A stretch of 64,000 nt of DNA from an uncultured Aliivibrio sp. Lineage in GTDB: Bacteria > Pseudomonadota > Gammaproteobacteria > Enterobacterales > Vibrionaceae. Each line of letters begins with the position of its first letter. The first letter of the stretch is position 1. The stretch lies in assembly GCF_946479765.1 (NCBI RefSeq), contig NZ_CAMLHO010000014.1:17040-81039 (forward strand). The letters run 5' to 3'. The notes under the pieces were generated by a model. It searched no databases, was not told the DNA's origin, and saw nothing but the letters and a program-made list of their open reading frames with translations. Below are positions 35,787-45,687 of the stretch, in pieces. Made by a program: the position numbers and the translations under genes.

Positions 35787-36236
35787 ATGTCTACTCAATC
35801 GCGAATTTTAGTTCTCAATGGTCCGAACCTTAATTTATTAGGCCTTCGAGAGCCGGCACATTACGGCAGTCAAAATTTAGAACAAATTGTTAACGCTTTA
35901 ACCGTTCACGCCAATTCATTGGATATTGAACTTGAGCATTTACAATCTAATCGTGAATATGAGTTGATTGAAGCTATCCATAATGCTTATAAGCGTATTG
36001 ATTTCATTATCATCAACCCAGCAGCGTTTACTCATACGAGTGTCGCTTTACGTGATGCATTGCTTGGGGTTGGTATTCCTTTTATAGAAGTACACTTATC
36101 TAATGTCCATGCACGCGAACCTTTCCGCCACCACTCTTATCTTTCAGATAAAGCGGTTGGTGTAATTTGTGGATTAGGTGCTGATGGCTACGAATTTGCT
36201 TTGAATGCAGCGATAAAGCGTCTGCGTTCAAATTGA
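35787..36236 (+). CDS. aroQ: Type II 3-dehydroquinate dehydratase
   Basis: Dehydrates 3-dehydroquinate to 3-dehydroshikimate in the shikimate pathway. It is 149 residues from the ATG at 35787, the normal type II size. The motif [17 protein letters not shown], catalytic Tyr/Arg region, [16 protein letters not shown] and the [17 protein letters not shown] loop are all present. The upstream in-frame start at 35739 adds 16 residues not found in the family. AAGGAA lies about 12 bases upstream. accB begins 30 bases after its stop; aroQ-accB-accC is a common gammaproteobacterial operon. Confidence 0.96.
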   Translation: MSTQSRILVLNGPNLNLLGLREPAHYGSQNLEQIVNALTVHANSLDIELEHLQSNREYELIEAIHNAYKRIDFIIINPAAFTHTSVALRDALLGVGIPFIEVHLSNVHAREPFRHHSYLSDKAVGVICGLGADGYEFALNAAIKRLRSN

Positions 36237-36266
36237 TCACTGAATATAAACAGAAGAGATTACACA

Positions 36267-36725
36267 ATGGATATCCGCAAAATTAAAAAACTAATCGAAC
36301 TAGTTGAAGAATCTGGCATTGCAGAACTTGAGATTTCTGAAGGTGAAGAATCGGTACGCATCAGCCGTGCGGTAGCGCCTATGGCTCAACTAACGCCTAT
36401 GCAACCATTTGCTGCTCCTGTTGCACCAGTAGCAGCTCCAATCGCTGCCCCTGTCGCTGCTCCAGCAATTGAAGCACCCGTTGAATCTGCTGGTCATAAA
36501 GTTCGCTCTCCAATGGTTGGTACTTTCTACGGCGCTTCAAGCCCTGATGCAAAACCATTTGTAAAAGTTGGCCAACAAGTCACTGCTGGCGATACACTAT
36601 GTATCGTTGAAGCGATGAAAATGATGAACCAAATCGAAGCAGATAAGTCAGGCGTAGTTACCGCAATTCTTGCTGAAGACGGTAACCCGGTTGAGTTTGA
36701 TCAACCTCTTGTTATCATCGAATAA
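36267..36725 (+). CDS. accB: Biotin carboxyl carrier protein of acetyl-CoA carboxylase
   Basis: Carries the biotin that AccC carboxylates and that the AccA/AccD transferase uses to make malonyl-CoA, the first step of fatty acid synthesis. The 152 residues comprise an N-terminal helix (1-40), an Ala/Pro-rich linker (about 42-75) and the C-terminal biotinyl domain with Lys118 in [10 protein letters not shown]. The Met-Lys-Met context is intact. accC starts 11 bases after the stop, so the two are co-expressed. Confidence 0.97.
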   Translation: MDIRKIKKLIELVEESGIAELEISEGEESVRISRAVAPMAQLTPMQPFAAPVAPVAAPIAAPVAAPAIEAPVESAGHKVRSPMVGTFYGASSPDAKPFVKVGQQVTAGDTLCIVEAMKMMNQIEADKSGVVTAILAEDGNPVEFDQPLVIIE

Positions 36726-36736
36726 TAGAGGTCTCT

Positions 36737-38080
36737 ATGTTAGATAAATTAGTTATTGCAAACCGTGGTGAAATTGCACTACGTATCTTGCGAGCATGTA
36801 AAGAACTTGGCATTAAAACCGTTGCTGTACACTCAACGGCTGACCGTGACTTAAAACACGTATTGCTTGCTGATGAAACCATTTGTATCGGTCCTGCTCG
36901 TAGTGCTGACAGTTACTTAAACATTCCTCGCATCATCAGTGCTGCGGAAGTAACAGGCGCAGTTGCTGTTCACCCAGGTTACGGTTTCTTAGCTGAAAAT
37001 GCTGATTTTGCAGAGCAAGTTGAGCGTTCAGGTTTTATCTTTGTTGGTCCTAAAGCAGAAACTATCCGTATGATGGGTGACAAAGTATCAGCGATTACTT
37101 CAATGAAGAAAGCTGGTGTACCTTGTGTTCCTGGTTCTGATGGTCCGCTAGATAATGACGAAGCAAGAAACAAATCATTTGCAAAACGCATTGGCTACCC
37201 TGTAATCATCAAAGCCTCTAGTGGTGGTGGTGGTCGTGGTATGCGCGTTGTTCGTGCAGAAAAAGACCTAATCGAAGCTATCGCAATGACACGTGCAGAA
37301 GCAACTGCGTGTTTTGGTGACGGCACGGTTTACATGGAAAAATTCCTTGAAAACCCTCGTCACATCGAAGTTCAAATTATTGCAGATGGTCAAGGCAACG
37401 CGATTCACCTTGGTGAGCGTGATTGTTCTATGCAACGTCGTCATCAGAAAGTAGTTGAAGAAGCTCCGGCTCCTGGTATTACTGAAGAAATGCGTAAATA
37501 TATTGGTGAGCGTTGTACGCGTGCTTGTGTTGATATCGCTTATCGTGGTGCCGGTACGTTTGAATTCCTATATGAAAATGGTGAATTCTACTTCATTGAG
37601 ATGAATACTCGTATTCAAGTTGAACACACGATTACCGAAATGGTGACGGGCATCGACTTAATCAAAGAGCAACTGCGCATCGCGGCAGGTCAACCTCTTT
37701 CATTTACTCAAAATGACATCAAGCTTAGTGGTCATTCAATTGAATGTCGTATTAATGCAGAAGATCCTGTTCGTTTCCTACCGTCACCAGGTAAGATTAC
37801 AAGTTTCCATGCACCAGGTGGCATGGGTGTTCGTTGGGAATCTCACATCTATACAGGCTACACAGTACCACCACATTACGACTCAATGATCGGTAAGCTA
37901 ATTACTTACGGTGAGAACCGCGATGTTGCTATCGCTCGTATGAAGAACGCATTAAGCGAAATGATTATTGAAGGCATCAATACTAATATCACTTTACACT
38001 TAGATATTATGAACGATGAAAACTTCCAACACGGCGGTGCGAATATTCATTACCTTGAGAAAAAATTAGGCCTTCAATAA
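36737..38080 (+). CDS. accC: Biotin carboxylase subunit of acetyl-CoA carboxylase
   Basis: ATP-dependent carboxylation of AccB-bound biotin with bicarbonate. The 447 residues match the family (449 in E. coli). ATP-grasp features are clear: [43 protein letters not shown] and the metal/bicarbonate segment [16 protein letters not shown] lies just before the ATG. It is the last gene of aroQ-accB-accC, closed by a strong terminator. Confidence 0.97.
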   Translation: MLDKLVIANRGEIALRILRACKELGIKTVAVHSTADRDLKHVLLADETICIGPARSADSYLNIPRIISAAEVTGAVAVHPGYGFLAENADFAEQVERSGFIFVGPKAETIRMMGDKVSAITSMKKAGVPCVPGSDGPLDNDEARNKSFAKRIGYPVIIKASSGGGGRGMRVVRAEKDLIEAIAMTRAEATACFGDGTVYMEKFLENPRHIEVQIIADGQGNAIHLGERDCSMQRRHQKVVEEAPAPGITEEMRKYIGERCTRACVDIAYRGAGTFEFLYENGEFYFIEMNTRIQVEHTITEMVTGIDLIKEQLRIAAGQPLSFTQNDIKLSGHSIECRINAEDPVRFLPSPGKITSFHAPGGMGVRWESHIYTGYTVPPHYDSMIGKLITYGENRDVAIARMKNALSEMIIEGINTNITLHLDIMNDENFQHGGANIHYLEKKLGLQ

Positions 38081-38119
38081 GACGCCAATTTTATTCTTTA
38101 AGTTAAAGAAAAAAATAAA

Positions 38120-38150
38120 GGCCGTGAGTGATTACACTCACGGCCTTTTT
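38120..38150 (+). terminator. Intrinsic terminator after accC
   Basis: An 11-bp perfect stem GGCCGTGAGTG (38120-38130 with 38135-38145), loop ATTA, then TTTTT. Confidence 0.95.
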
Positions 38151-38196
38151 CTATGGTAAAATTCGCCGATATTTTCAACTAAACAAAGTGATCCCC

Positions 38197-39081
38197 ATGC
38201 CTTGGATTCAAGTAAAACTAAACGCAACATCTGAAAATGCTGAACAAATCAGTGACATGCTAATGGAAGAGACTGGTGCTCTTTCCGTAACATTTTTAGA
38301 TGCAAAAGATGTCCCTATCTTCGAACCTCTTCCAGGAGAAACTCGTTTATGGGGAGAAACGGATATTGTTGCTCTTTATGATGCAGAAACCGACATGGAT
38401 TTAGTGGTTACACAGTTGAAAGCAAGTAACGTTCTAGACGATAACTTTGCTTACAAAGTTGAACAGTTAGAAGACAAAGACTGGGAACGTGAATGGATGG
38501 ATAACTTCCACCCAATGAAATTTGGTGAGCGCTTATGGATTTGTCCAAGCTGGCGTGAAATCCCAGAGCCAGACGCGATTAACGTCATGCTTGATCCTGG
38601 CCTTGCCTTTGGTACAGGAACTCACGCGACAACCGCACTTTGTCTTGAGTGGTTAGAGAGTATCGATCTTAAAGGTAAAACAGTCATCGATTTTGGTTGT
38701 GGTTCTGGCATCTTAGCGATCGCCGCGATTAAACTAGGCGCTGCGAAAGTAGTAGGGATCGATATTGATCCTCAAGCGATCACAGCCTCAAAAGACAATG
38801 CGACTCGTAATGGTGTTGCTGACCAATTAGAGTTATTCCTACCTCAAGACCAGCCAGAAAACCTTGTTGCAGACGTTGTAGTTGCTAATATTCTTGCAGC
38901 CCCTTTACGTGAGCTTTCAAGTATTATTACCGCTCATGTGAAACCTAAGGGTGTCTTAGCGATGTCTGGTGTACTTGATATTCAAGCGCTTGATGTGGCT
39001 TCATACTACTCTGAGAACTTCACTCTTGATGCAATTGCAGAGCAGCAAGAATGGTGCAGAATCTCAGGAATTAAGAAATAA
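38197..39081 (+). CDS. prmA: Ribosomal protein L11 methyltransferase
   Basis: Trimethylates residues of ribosomal protein L11 using S-adenosylmethionine; its target gene rplK is also in this window. It is 294 residues from the ATG at 38197 (E. coli 293). The N-terminal L11-recognition domain starts [16 protein letters not shown], and the SAM motif [15 protein letters not shown] plus [13 protein letters not shown] (the NPPY-like position) follow. The alternative start at 38128 lies in the accC terminator. Only 47 bases separate that terminator from the ATG, so the promoter must be very short-leadered. Confidence 0.96.
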   Translation: MPWIQVKLNATSENAEQISDMLMEETGALSVTFLDAKDVPIFEPLPGETRLWGETDIVALYDAETDMDLVVTQLKASNVLDDNFAYKVEQLEDKDWEREWMDNFHPMKFGERLWICPSWREIPEPDAINVMLDPGLAFGTGTHATTALCLEWLESIDLKGKTVIDFGCGSGILAIAAIKLGAAKVVGIDIDPQAITASKDNATRNGVADQLELFLPQDQPENLVADVVVANILAAPLRELSSIITAHVKPKGVLAMSGVLDIQALDVASYYSENFTLDAIAEQQEWCRISGIKK

Positions 39082-39212
39082 TATCCTCTCGGACCTACTC
39101 TTCCTAGAAAAAACTTCAATGCCTCAATACTAAATTTGAGGCATAAAACCGTCTAATTGACTGAAATATAAACAAATTGCATAAACTATTTGTAAATGCT
39201 CAAAATTTGGTC

Positions 39213-39249
39213 TTTTCAGATGAACAAAAAATGCGTAAAATGCGCGCCC
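39213..39249 (+). promoter_or_regulatory. dusB-fis promoter with GC-rich discriminator
   Basis: TTTTCA (39213-39218), 17 bases, TAAAAT (39236-39241), then GCGCGCCC. A GC discriminator just before the start site is the mark of stringently controlled fis promoters in E. coli. Confidence 0.75.
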
Positions 39250-39276
39250 TTGCTGGCACAAACGTGTGTGGATGTT

Positions 39277-40245
39277 TTGCAGATAGGTAAATATACATTA
39301 AAGAACAATCTTATCGTTGCTCCTATGGCTGGTGTAACTGATAAACCTTTTCGTGAGTTATGTATGCGTTACGGCGCAGGCATGGCTGTGAGCGAGATGA
39401 TGTCTTCTAATCCAAAACTGTGGAAAACATCTAAGTCCCAAAATCGCATGGTACATGAAGGTGAATCTGGTATTCGCTCGGTACAAATTGCAGGGGCTGA
39501 TCCAAAGTTAATGGCGGAAGCAGCGCAATACTGTGTTGAAACTGGTGCGCAAATCATCGATATCAATATGGGGTGCCCTGCTAAAAAAGTGAATAAGAAG
39601 CTTGCAGGCTCAGCGCTTCTACAACGACCAGATTTGATTGAAGAGATCTTATTGGCAGTTGTGAATGCGGTTGACGTTCCTGTTACTCTGAAAACGCGTA
39701 CAGGCTGGGATCCAGACAATAGAAACTGTGTTCAGGTTGCAAAAATGGCAGAACAGTGTGGCATTCAAGCTTTAGCGCTCCATGGGCGTACTAGAGCTTG
39801 TATGTACAACGGTAATGCTGAGTACGACAACATTAAAGCGGTAAAAGAAGCGATTTCTATTCCGGTTATAGCGAACGGTGATATCGACTCGCCGGAGAAG
39901 GCTCGCTTTGTGCTTGATTACACCGGCGCAGACGCTTTAATGATCGGCCGTCCTGCACAAGGTAGGCCATGGATTTTTCAAGAAATCCAACATTATTTAG
40001 AAACGGGCGAACTCATGCCACCTCTTCCAATTGAAGAAGTGAAGGCTACTTTACTTGGCCATGTTCATGCGCTTCACCAATTTTATGGTGAGTTTTTAGG
40101 CCCCCGCATTGCTCGTAAGCATGTGGGTTGGTACTTAAAAGAGCATGAGCAAGCAAATGAGTTCCGCCGCGGCTTTAATGCTATTGAAGATGCCCATCAG
40201 CAACTTCAGCAGCTTGAAAGCTATTTCGACCACGTTGCATCATAA
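39277..40245 (+). CDS. dusB: tRNA-dihydrouridine synthase B
   Basis: FMN-dependent reduction of a uridine in the tRNA D-loop. Seen are the FMN region [16 protein letters not shown], the catalytic Cys in [21 protein letters not shown] and [13 protein letters not shown] phosphate binding near [13 protein letters not shown]. The start is taken as TTG at 39277 (322 residues; E. coli 321, beginning MRIGQYQL against LQIGKYTL here). The ATG at 39220 would be in frame but lies upstream of the promoter's -10 box, so it cannot be in the mRNA. GTG 39268 is an alternative. It forms an operon with fis, 22 bases downstream. Confidence 0.93.
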   Translation: MQIGKYTLKNNLIVAPMAGVTDKPFRELCMRYGAGMAVSEMMSSNPKLWKTSKSQNRMVHEGESGIRSVQIAGADPKLMAEAAQYCVETGAQIIDINMGCPAKKVNKKLAGSALLQRPDLIEEILLAVVNAVDVPVTLKTRTGWDPDNRNCVQVAKMAEQCGIQALALHGRTRACMYNGNAEYDNIKAVKEAISIPVIANGDIDSPEKARFVLDYTGADALMIGRPAQGRPWIFQEIQHYLETGELMPPLPIEEVKATLLGHVHALHQFYGEFLGPRIARKHVGWYLKEHEQANEFRRGFNAIEDAHQQLQQLESYFDHVAS

Positions 40246-40267
40246 TAACAGAAGAGCTAAACAGAAT

Positions 40268-40564
40268 ATGTTCGATCAATCTATGACTTCAGAAGCATTA
40301 ACAGTTACAACAGTTACAGCACAAGACCAAATTACTCAGAAACCACTACGTGACTCTGTTAAGGCTTCGCTGAAAAACTACTTAGGCCAACTAAACGGTC
40401 AAGAAGTTAACGACTTATATGAATTAGTATTAGCTGAAGTAGAGCAACCTCTACTAGACATGATCATGCAGCATACTCGCGGCAACCAAACAAAAGCAGC
40501 AAATATGATGGGTATCAACCGTGGTACGCTTCGTAAGAAACTTAAAAAATACGGCATGAACTAA
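40268..40564 (+). CDS. fis: DNA-binding protein Fis
   Basis: Nucleoid protein that bends DNA, activates stable RNA promoters and shapes supercoiling in fast growth; in vibrios it also acts in quorum-sensing sRNA control. It has 98 residues as in E. coli, with the C-terminal helix-turn-helix ([20 protein letters not shown]) nearly identical. The ATG at 40268 follows GAAGAG at moderate distance; a frame extending upstream to 40145 overlaps dusB and is not real. It is expressed from the promoter before dusB, which has the stringent-type discriminator. Confidence 0.97.
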   Translation: MFDQSMTSEALTVTTVTAQDQITQKPLRDSVKASLKNYLGQLNGQEVNDLYELVLAEVEQPLLDMIMQHTRGNQTKAANMMGINRGTLRKKLKKYGMN

Positions 40565-40586
40565 TCACGCCTTATAAACAACTTAA

Positions 40587-40618
40587 AGCAGTGTTAAGCA
40601 ATTAACGCTGCTTTTTTT
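40587..40618 (+). terminator. Intrinsic terminator after fis
   Basis: AGCAGTGTTAA (40587-40597) pairs with TTAACGCTGCT (40602-40612), one G-U, then a T-run. Confidence 0.92.
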
Positions 40619-40647
40619 ATGCCTGTTATAAATCGACAAACACAAAA

Positions 40648-40682
40648 AAGCCGACACTACATTATCTGTAATATCGGCTTTT
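40648..40682. terminator. Terminator for the 102-residue coiled-coil gene
   Basis: AAGCCGA (40648-40654) with TCGGCTT (40674-40680), with A- and T-runs on both sides, so usable from either strand. Confidence 0.75.
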
Positions 40683-40697
40683 AAATCTCTTATTCTA

Positions 40698-41006
40698 CTA
40701 TGGCGGCCAAGCTCGTTTCTTACCACCACCAGCGCCAGCACCTGAGCGAATAAGCTCTATTGCTTTTGCTGTTTTCTCTTCAATTCCTTTCAAACGCTCA
40801 TCAAGTTCACTTAAATCAGCTGAGGCTCCTGCTGTACTCGAACCTTGAGCACCAACACCATCAATCATTTTAGCGATCTTGGCGTTCTGAGCTTCAATAC
40901 GCTTAATACGAGCATCAAGCTCCATTACTGCTTTGCCTTGCTCACTGATTTTTCTATCGATAACTTTCAGAGCGGAAAGCAATTTCATTACGTATTGTTT
41001 TTCCAT
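40698..41006 (-). CDS. Hypothetical small coiled-coil protein
   Basis: A 102-residue protein I do not recognise. Residues about 5-50 and 65-90 have heptad spacing of Leu/Ile/Val with many charged residues, so two coiled-coil helices are likely; between them is a Gly/Ser/Ala-rich linker (VGAQGSSTAGASAD) and the tail is Gly-rich then basic (AGAGGGKKRAWPP). There is no signal peptide or membrane segment. It stands between fis and zntR on the minus strand, with its own terminator. Oligomerisation is inferred from the heptads only. Confidence 0.75.
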   Translation of the reverse strand: MEKQYVMKLLSALKVIDRKISEQGKAVMELDARIKRIEAQNAKIAKMIDGVGAQGSSTAGASADLSELDERLKGIEEKTAKAIELIRSGAGAGGGKKRAWPP

Positions 41007-41095
41007 TAATTGGCTCTCACCTAATTTTTGCTCGTATTCTTATACATTAGTTATCGACCATTTTATCAACATCTTTAATAAACAGTTATAATAAA

Positions 41096-41521
41096 TTACA
41101 CTTTTTTCTCTTCTAAATCCGCCAAGGCCGAAAGTATCGAGCAATGTGAGGCATCATCATCAATATGACCACAGCACGCATCATTAATACTTTTCAATGC
41201 GGTACGTATATCCGTTAGCTGTGCAATCTTCTCGTCTATGATCGCTAATTTAGCTTGAGTGATAGATTTAACCTCTGCACAACTGTGTTTCGTTGCCTCT
41301 AAACGAATGGCAAGTAGTTCCTTGATCTCATCTAACGTCAGTCCTAATTGCTTTGCTTTTAAAATGAAACGAATTTGCGTAAGGTTTTCTTCATTATAAA
41401 GACGATAGCCACTACTGCCTCTTCCCGACGGAATAAGTAATCCATTTTTTTCATAAAACCGTAACGTATCACTGGTTACATTACATCGCTTTGCCAATTC
41501 ACCAATTAAATACATTTTCAT
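41096..41521 (-). CDS. zntR: Zn(II)-responsive regulator ZntR (MerR family)
   Basis: Activates the zinc exporter gene zntA in response to excess zinc by re-aligning a 19-20-bp promoter spacer. The 141 residues match the family. The N-terminal MerR helix-turn-helix (YLIGELAKRCNVTSDTLRFYEKNGLL) leads to a dimer helix. The Zn ligands line up with E. coli ZntR: HSCAEVK (Cys79 equivalent), NDACCGHID (CC pair) and HCSIL near the end. zntA is not in the window. ATG 41521 is used; ATG 41515 is also possible. Confidence 0.9.
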   Translation of the reverse strand: MKMYLIGELAKRCNVTSDTLRFYEKNGLLIPSGRGSSGYRLYNEENLTQIRFILKAKQLGLTLDEIKELLAIRLEATKHSCAEVKSITQAKLAIIDEKIAQLTDIRTALKSINDACCGHIDDDASHCSILSALADLEEKKV

Positions 41522-41591
41522 GAACTCTTATTCCTCTTCATTTGACCTTATTCTCATTCTTTTTTAACAGAAATGGCATCTTTTCTTAAGA

Positions 41592-41607
41592 ATGCAAACG
41601 ATTGCGG
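41592..41607 (+). promoter_or_regulatory. PurR-like box upstream of purHD
   Basis: ATGCAAACGATTGCGG matches the PurR operator ACGCAAACGTTTGCGT at 13 of 16 positions, including the central CAAACG. It lies 189 bases before purH, near TAGAAT (41631-41636), a likely -10. Confidence 0.8.
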
Positions 41608-41795
41608 GAGCTTTTTTGTTTAACTTTAGTTAGAATATGCGCTATTACGTAGATGTGATGTTTCGCGCTTAACTCTTTATTAGGGTATTTCCCAAAACTG
41701 GCCAATTGCTGTGTGCTTTCTTTATAAGAATGATAGACAGAACAAGTTCATTTTTGGCAAAAATCCTAACTTAATTCTAAAGGAAGAAAGTAGCA

Positions 41796-43406
41796 ATGAA
41801 TAACCCACGTCCGATCCGTCGCGCGCTGATTAGCGTATCTGATAAAACTGGTATTGTAGAATTTGCTCAAGCACTGACTGAACGTGGTGTAGATATTCTA
41901 TCTACTGGCGGCACTGCTCGCCTGCTTGCGGAAAAAAATATCCCTGTAACAGAAGTATCTGATTACACTGGCTTCCCAGAAATGATGGATGGCCGCGTTA
42001 AAACTCTTCATCCTAAAGTACATGGTGGTGTTCTTGGTCGTCGCGGTCAAGATGATAGCATCATGGAGCAACACGGCATCAACCCAATCGATATTGTTGT
42101 TGTTAACCTTTATCCATTCGCTGAAACCGTAGCAAAAGAAGGCTGTACTCTAGCTGATGCTGTTGAGAACATCGATATCGGTGGTCCAACAATGGTTCGC
42201 TCTGCGGCTAAAAACCATAAAGACGTTGCTATTGTCGTTAATGCTCACGATTACGATCGCGTAATTACTGAAATGGACGCTAACGACAAATCACTGACTC
42301 AAGCAACTCGCTTTGATTTAGCAATTGCTGCATTTGAGCACACGGCTTCTTACGATGGCATGATCGCAAACTACTTCGGTACTATGGTTTCATCTTACGG
42401 TGCCTCTCTACTTGATGAAGAAGGAAAGAAGGCTGATGAAGAGTCTAAATTCCCACGCACGTTCAACCAACAGTTCGAGAAAAAACAAGACATGCGCTAC
42501 GGTGAGAACAGTCATCAAGCTGCTGCATTCTATGTTGAAGCTAATCCTGAAGAAGCGTCAGTATCGACTGCTCGTCAAATTCAAGGTAAAGCACTTTCTT
42601 ACAACAACATCGCTGATACTGACGCCGCTCTTGAGTGTGTGAAAGAGTTCAACGAACCAGCATGTGTCATTGTTAAGCACGCAAACCCTTGCGGTGTCGC
42701 ATTAGGTAAAGATGTTCTAGAGGCTTATAACCGTGCTTACCAAACCGATCCTACCTCAGCATTTGGCGGTATCATCGCATTTAACCGTGAATTAGATGCT
42801 GCAACGGCAACCGCAATTACTGAGCGTCAATTTGTTGAGGTTATTATTGCTCCTTCTGTTTCTGCTGAAGCCATTGAAATTATTGCGACTAAGAAAAACC
42901 TTCGCTTACTTGAGTGTGGCGAATGGTCAACAAAAACGACGGAATTTGATATTAAGCGTGTTAACGGCGGCCTATTGGTTCAAGACCGTGACCAAGGCAT
43001 GGTATCGGAAGATGAGCTTAAATTTGTGTCTAAACGCCAACCAACGGCTGAAGAATTAAAAGATGCATTGTTCTGTTGGAAAGTAGCAAAATACGTGAAA
43101 TCTAATGCCATTGTTTATTCTAAAGGTGACATGACTATCGGTGTCGGTGCCGGTCAAATGAGCCGCGTGTACTCTGCAAAAATCGCAGGTATCAAAGCCG
43201 CTGACGAAGGTTTAGTTGTTGAAGGCTGTGCAATGGCATCAGATGCATTCTTCCCATTCCGTGATGGTATTGATGCAGCGGCAGAAGCTGGCATTAAATG
43301 TGTTATCCAACCGGGTGGTTCAATGCGTGATGATGAAGTTATTGCTGCTGCCGATGAACATGGCATGGCGATGATCTTTACGGGTATGCGTCACTTCCGC
43401 CACTAG
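41796..43406 (+). CDS. purH: Bifunctional AICAR transformylase/IMP cyclohydrolase
   Basis: Performs the last two steps of IMP synthesis: formyl transfer to AICAR, then ring closure. The 536 residues (529 in E. coli) start with the IMP cyclohydrolase domain ([42 protein letters not shown]) and continue into the AICAR transformylase domain ([23 protein letters not shown]). Ends in GMRHFRH as in the family. purD follows after 177 bases containing a repeat element. A PurR-like box upstream indicates purine repression. Confidence 0.97.
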   Translation: MNNPRPIRRALISVSDKTGIVEFAQALTERGVDILSTGGTARLLAEKNIPVTEVSDYTGFPEMMDGRVKTLHPKVHGGVLGRRGQDDSIMEQHGINPIDIVVVNLYPFAETVAKEGCTLADAVENIDIGGPTMVRSAAKNHKDVAIVVNAHDYDRVITEMDANDKSLTQATRFDLAIAAFEHTASYDGMIANYFGTMVSSYGASLLDEEGKKADEESKFPRTFNQQFEKKQDMRYGENSHQAAAFYVEANPEEASVSTARQIQGKALSYNNIADTDAALECVKEFNEPACVIVKHANPCGVALGKDVLEAYNRAYQTDPTSAFGGIIAFNRELDAATATAITERQFVEVIIAPSVSAEAIEIIATKKNLRLLECGEWSTKTTEFDIKRVNGGLLVQDRDQGMVSEDELKFVSKRQPTAEELKDALFCWKVAKYVKSNAIVYSKGDMTIGVGAGQMSRVYSAKIAGIKAADEGLVVEGCAMASDAFFPFRDGIDAAAEAGIKCVIQPGGSMRDDEVIAAADEHGMAMIFTGMRHFRH

Positions 43407-43419
43407 GAAAGACAGTAAC

Positions 43420-43511
43420 GAGAGCGCTTCGCTTCTAGAAACTAGAACGCTACGCTCCTATAAGAGCAAATGAGTGCACTCTGTGAGCTTAATATTGCTC
43501 TTATAGTTTTT
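43420..43511 (+). repeat. Palindromic intergenic element between purH and purD
   Basis: Two nested structures. The left part (43420-43457) pairs GAGCG...CTTCTAG with CTAGAACG...CGCTC imperfectly. The right part has perfect 12-bp arms CTATAAGAGCAA (43458-43469) and TTGCTCTTATAG (43495-43506) around the palindrome GAGTGCACTC (43472-43481), then TTTTT. It looks like a dispersed palindromic repeat of the kind seen between genes in Aliivibrio, and could also act as a partial terminator. Confidence 0.65.
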
Positions 43512-43583
43512 CGCACACTGAACTTTGTATTCACCGATTTATATAATTTATCCCCATTACAAGATGGTATTAAGGATTAAAAC

Positions 43584-44876
43584 ATGAATGTATTAATTAT
43601 CGGCGCAGGCGGTAGAGAGCATGCTTTAGGCTGGAAAGCAGCACAAAACCCAAACGTTGAAACGGTATTCATCGCTCCAGGTAATGCAGGTACAGCGCTT
43701 GAACCAAAATTAGAAAACGTAGCGATTGATGTTGAAGACATCGCTAGCCTTGTTGCATTTGCTAAAGAAAAAGCCATTGAACTAACTATCGTTGGCCCTG
43801 AAGGTCCATTAGTAATTGGTGTGGTTGATGCATTCCGTGAAGCAGGATTACCTATCTTTGGTCCAACGAAAGCGGCAGCACAACTAGAAGGATCTAAAGC
43901 ATTTACTAAAGACTTTTTAGCCCGTCATGATATTCCGACAGGTTATTACTCTAATTTTACAGAGATTGAGCCTGCATTAGCGTATGTACGTGAGCAAGGG
44001 GCACCTATCGTTGTTAAAGCTGATGGTCTTGCTGCGGGTAAAGGCGTTATTGTAGCCATGACTCTGGAAGAAGCTGAAGATGCAATCAAAGACATGCTTT
44101 CCGGTAATATTTTTGGTGAAGCCGGTAGCCGTGTCGTTATCGAAGAGTTCTTAGAAGGTGAAGAAGCAAGCTTCATCGTGATGGTTGATGGTGCTAGCGT
44201 TCTACCAATGGCAACCAGCCAAGATCACAAACGTGTTGGTGATAAAGATACAGGCCCTAACACGGGTGGCATGGGTGCATATTCTCCTGCTCCTGTTGTC
44301 ACACCTGAAATCCATAACCGTATTCTAGAAGAAGTTATCTACCCTACCGTTCGTGGTATGGATGCAGAAGGAGCACCTTACACTGGCTTCCTATATGCAG
44401 GTTTGATGATTGATGCTGATGGGACACCAAAAGTAATCGAATATAACTGCCGCTTTGGTGATCCAGAAACACAACCAATTATGATGCGCATGGAATCAGA
44501 CCTTGTGGAACTGTGTTTAATGGCTATCGATGAAAAACTGGATGAAGCAGAATCTAAATGGGATCCTCGCGCTGCTATTGGTGTTGTTCTAGCTGCCGGC
44601 GGTTACCCTGCCGATTATGAAAAAGGTGATGTTATTTCTCTTCCTGCAACAGAACTTGAAGGTCAGAAAATATTCCACGCAGGAACAACAAATAACGAAG
44701 CGGGTGAGGTAATAACTAACGGTGGACGAGTACTCTGTGCGACAGCACTTGGTAATACCGTCTCAGAAGCTCAAGAACGTGCGTATGAGCTAACGAAACA
44801 AGTAAGCTGGAATGGAATGTTCCACCGCAATGACATCGGTTACCGAGCCATTGCTCGCGAATTAAAAAGTAAATAA
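43584..44876 (+). CDS. purD: Phosphoribosylamine--glycine ligase
   Basis: Makes glycinamide ribonucleotide from phosphoribosylamine, glycine and ATP, the second step of purine synthesis. The 430 residues match E. coli PurD (429): N-terminal IIGAGGREHALGWK, ATP-grasp core (VVKADGLAAGKGVIVA, QDHKRVGDKDTGPNTGGMGAYSPAP) and the metal/phosphate region VIEYNCRFGDPETQPI. It is downstream of purH and probably co-regulated by PurR; the palindromic element between them may adjust its level. Confidence 0.97.
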   Translation: MNVLIIGAGGREHALGWKAAQNPNVETVFIAPGNAGTALEPKLENVAIDVEDIASLVAFAKEKAIELTIVGPEGPLVIGVVDAFREAGLPIFGPTKAAAQLEGSKAFTKDFLARHDIPTGYYSNFTEIEPALAYVREQGAPIVVKADGLAAGKGVIVAMTLEEAEDAIKDMLSGNIFGEAGSRVVIEEFLEGEEASFIVMVDGASVLPMATSQDHKRVGDKDTGPNTGGMGAYSPAPVVTPEIHNRILEEVIYPTVRGMDAEGAPYTGFLYAGLMIDADGTPKVIEYNCRFGDPETQPIMMRMESDLVELCLMAIDEKLDEAESKWDPRAAIGVVLAAGGYPADYEKGDVISLPATELEGQKIFHAGTTNNEAGEVITNGGRVLCATALGNTVSEAQERAYELTKQVSWNGMFHRNDIGYRAIARELKSK

Positions 44877-44902
44877 GCATTACTTTTCTACAAGTAGCAA
44901 AA

Positions 44903-44927
44903 AGGCGCTGTGATAGCGCCTTTTTTT
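44903..44927. terminator. Terminator between purD and the DUF1481 gene
   Basis: AGGCGCT (44903-44909) with AGCGCCT (44915-44921), A-run left and T-run right. It can end both convergent genes. Confidence 0.92.
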
Positions 44928-44952
44928 ATTCATAAATAATCGACTAAGGGTA

Positions 44953-45657
44953 TTAATCTTCAATAAGATTTGGACGTTCTACGCACTTATAGCTGTCATC
45001 CGTTAATAGCAATAACTCTGACATCTTCAGAACTTTTTTATCTCGGTCAACTTCTTCACCTAGAAATAAAATAAAACTATCTAAGCCTGATAGTCTTGCC
45101 ACCACAAAATTAGGTAATATTTGATTAAACTCTAATTGATCGTATTGCTTACCATCACAAGAATAAAATATTTCGCCATTCCATTCACCTTGATATAAAG
45201 AAACATTTTCTTTATATAGACCTTCGACTTTTGCGATTAGATATTTAGATTGATCTTGGAATTGAGCGAACTGATTTGGCATTAATGGAAAAATACGACC
45301 ATCTTTACGATAACGTTGATATACAGCTTCGCCATTGCCATTATAGCGAACGTGCATCATGTAAGGGATAAGTTCATCAGAACTATCTAACATTTCGCCT
45401 TCTCTAACCGCTTCAACTAATACGTTTTTTTCCCAGCGATAGGTGGTTTTATACCAACCGTAGTCACCCATGGATATATAATCAGAGGCGTTAATAGGTT
45501 GTTGTAGTCGACGAGTGTACCAATAGTAACTAGTAGTATCACCTTGAATTTGGCCGCCAGTAAAGGTAACGGATTTAATGCGTTGCTCACCTGATGGGTT
45601 TGATGAACAGCCTAAAAGAAAAACAGAAAGAAGTAAGGTAGATAGAATGCGCTTCAT
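44953..45657 (-). CDS. DUF1481 lipoprotein (YjaH-like)
   Basis: A 234-residue predicted lipoprotein: the hydrophobic leader ends in the lipobox LLGCSS, with Cys17 as the lipid-bearing residue. The rest is soluble and beta-rich, with no motif I can tie to a function. E. coli YjaH, the DUF1481 founder, also follows hupA. It starts immediately after the hupA terminator: the T-run TTTTT touches its ATG. So it is likely made from readthrough or a leader shaped by that hairpin. A second Cys pair (SCDGKQ, KCVERP) may form a disulfide. Confidence 0.88.
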   Translation of the reverse strand: MKRILSTLLLSVFLLGCSSNPSGEQRIKSVTFTGGQIQGDTTSYYWYTRRLQQPINASDYISMGDYGWYKTTYRWEKNVLVEAVREGEMLDSSDELIPYMMHVRYNGNGEAVYQRYRKDGRIFPLMPNQFAQFQDQSKYLIAKVEGLYKENVSLYQGEWNGEIFYSCDGKQYDQLEFNQILPNFVVARLSGLDSFILFLGEEVDRDKKVLKMSELLLLTDDSYKCVERPNLIED

Positions 45658-45687
45658 AAAAATGCCGAGTTAAGGGTTAACTCGGCA
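45658..45687 (-). terminator. hupA terminator abutting the DUF1481 start codon
   Basis: On the minus strand an 11-bp perfect stem TGCCGAGTTAA/TTAACTCGGCA (45663-45673 and 45677-45687) with loop CCC is followed by TTTTT, then directly by the ATG at 45657. Confidence 0.92.

Noticed and set aside
36420..36480. Repetitive Ala/Pro stretch in accB as a repeat element
   Set aside because: It is the normal flexible linker of biotin carboxyl carrier proteins.
39220..39276. N-terminal extension of DusB ([10 protein letters not shown]...)
   Set aside because: Its ATG lies upstream of the -10 box and the discriminator, so it would not be on the mRNA.
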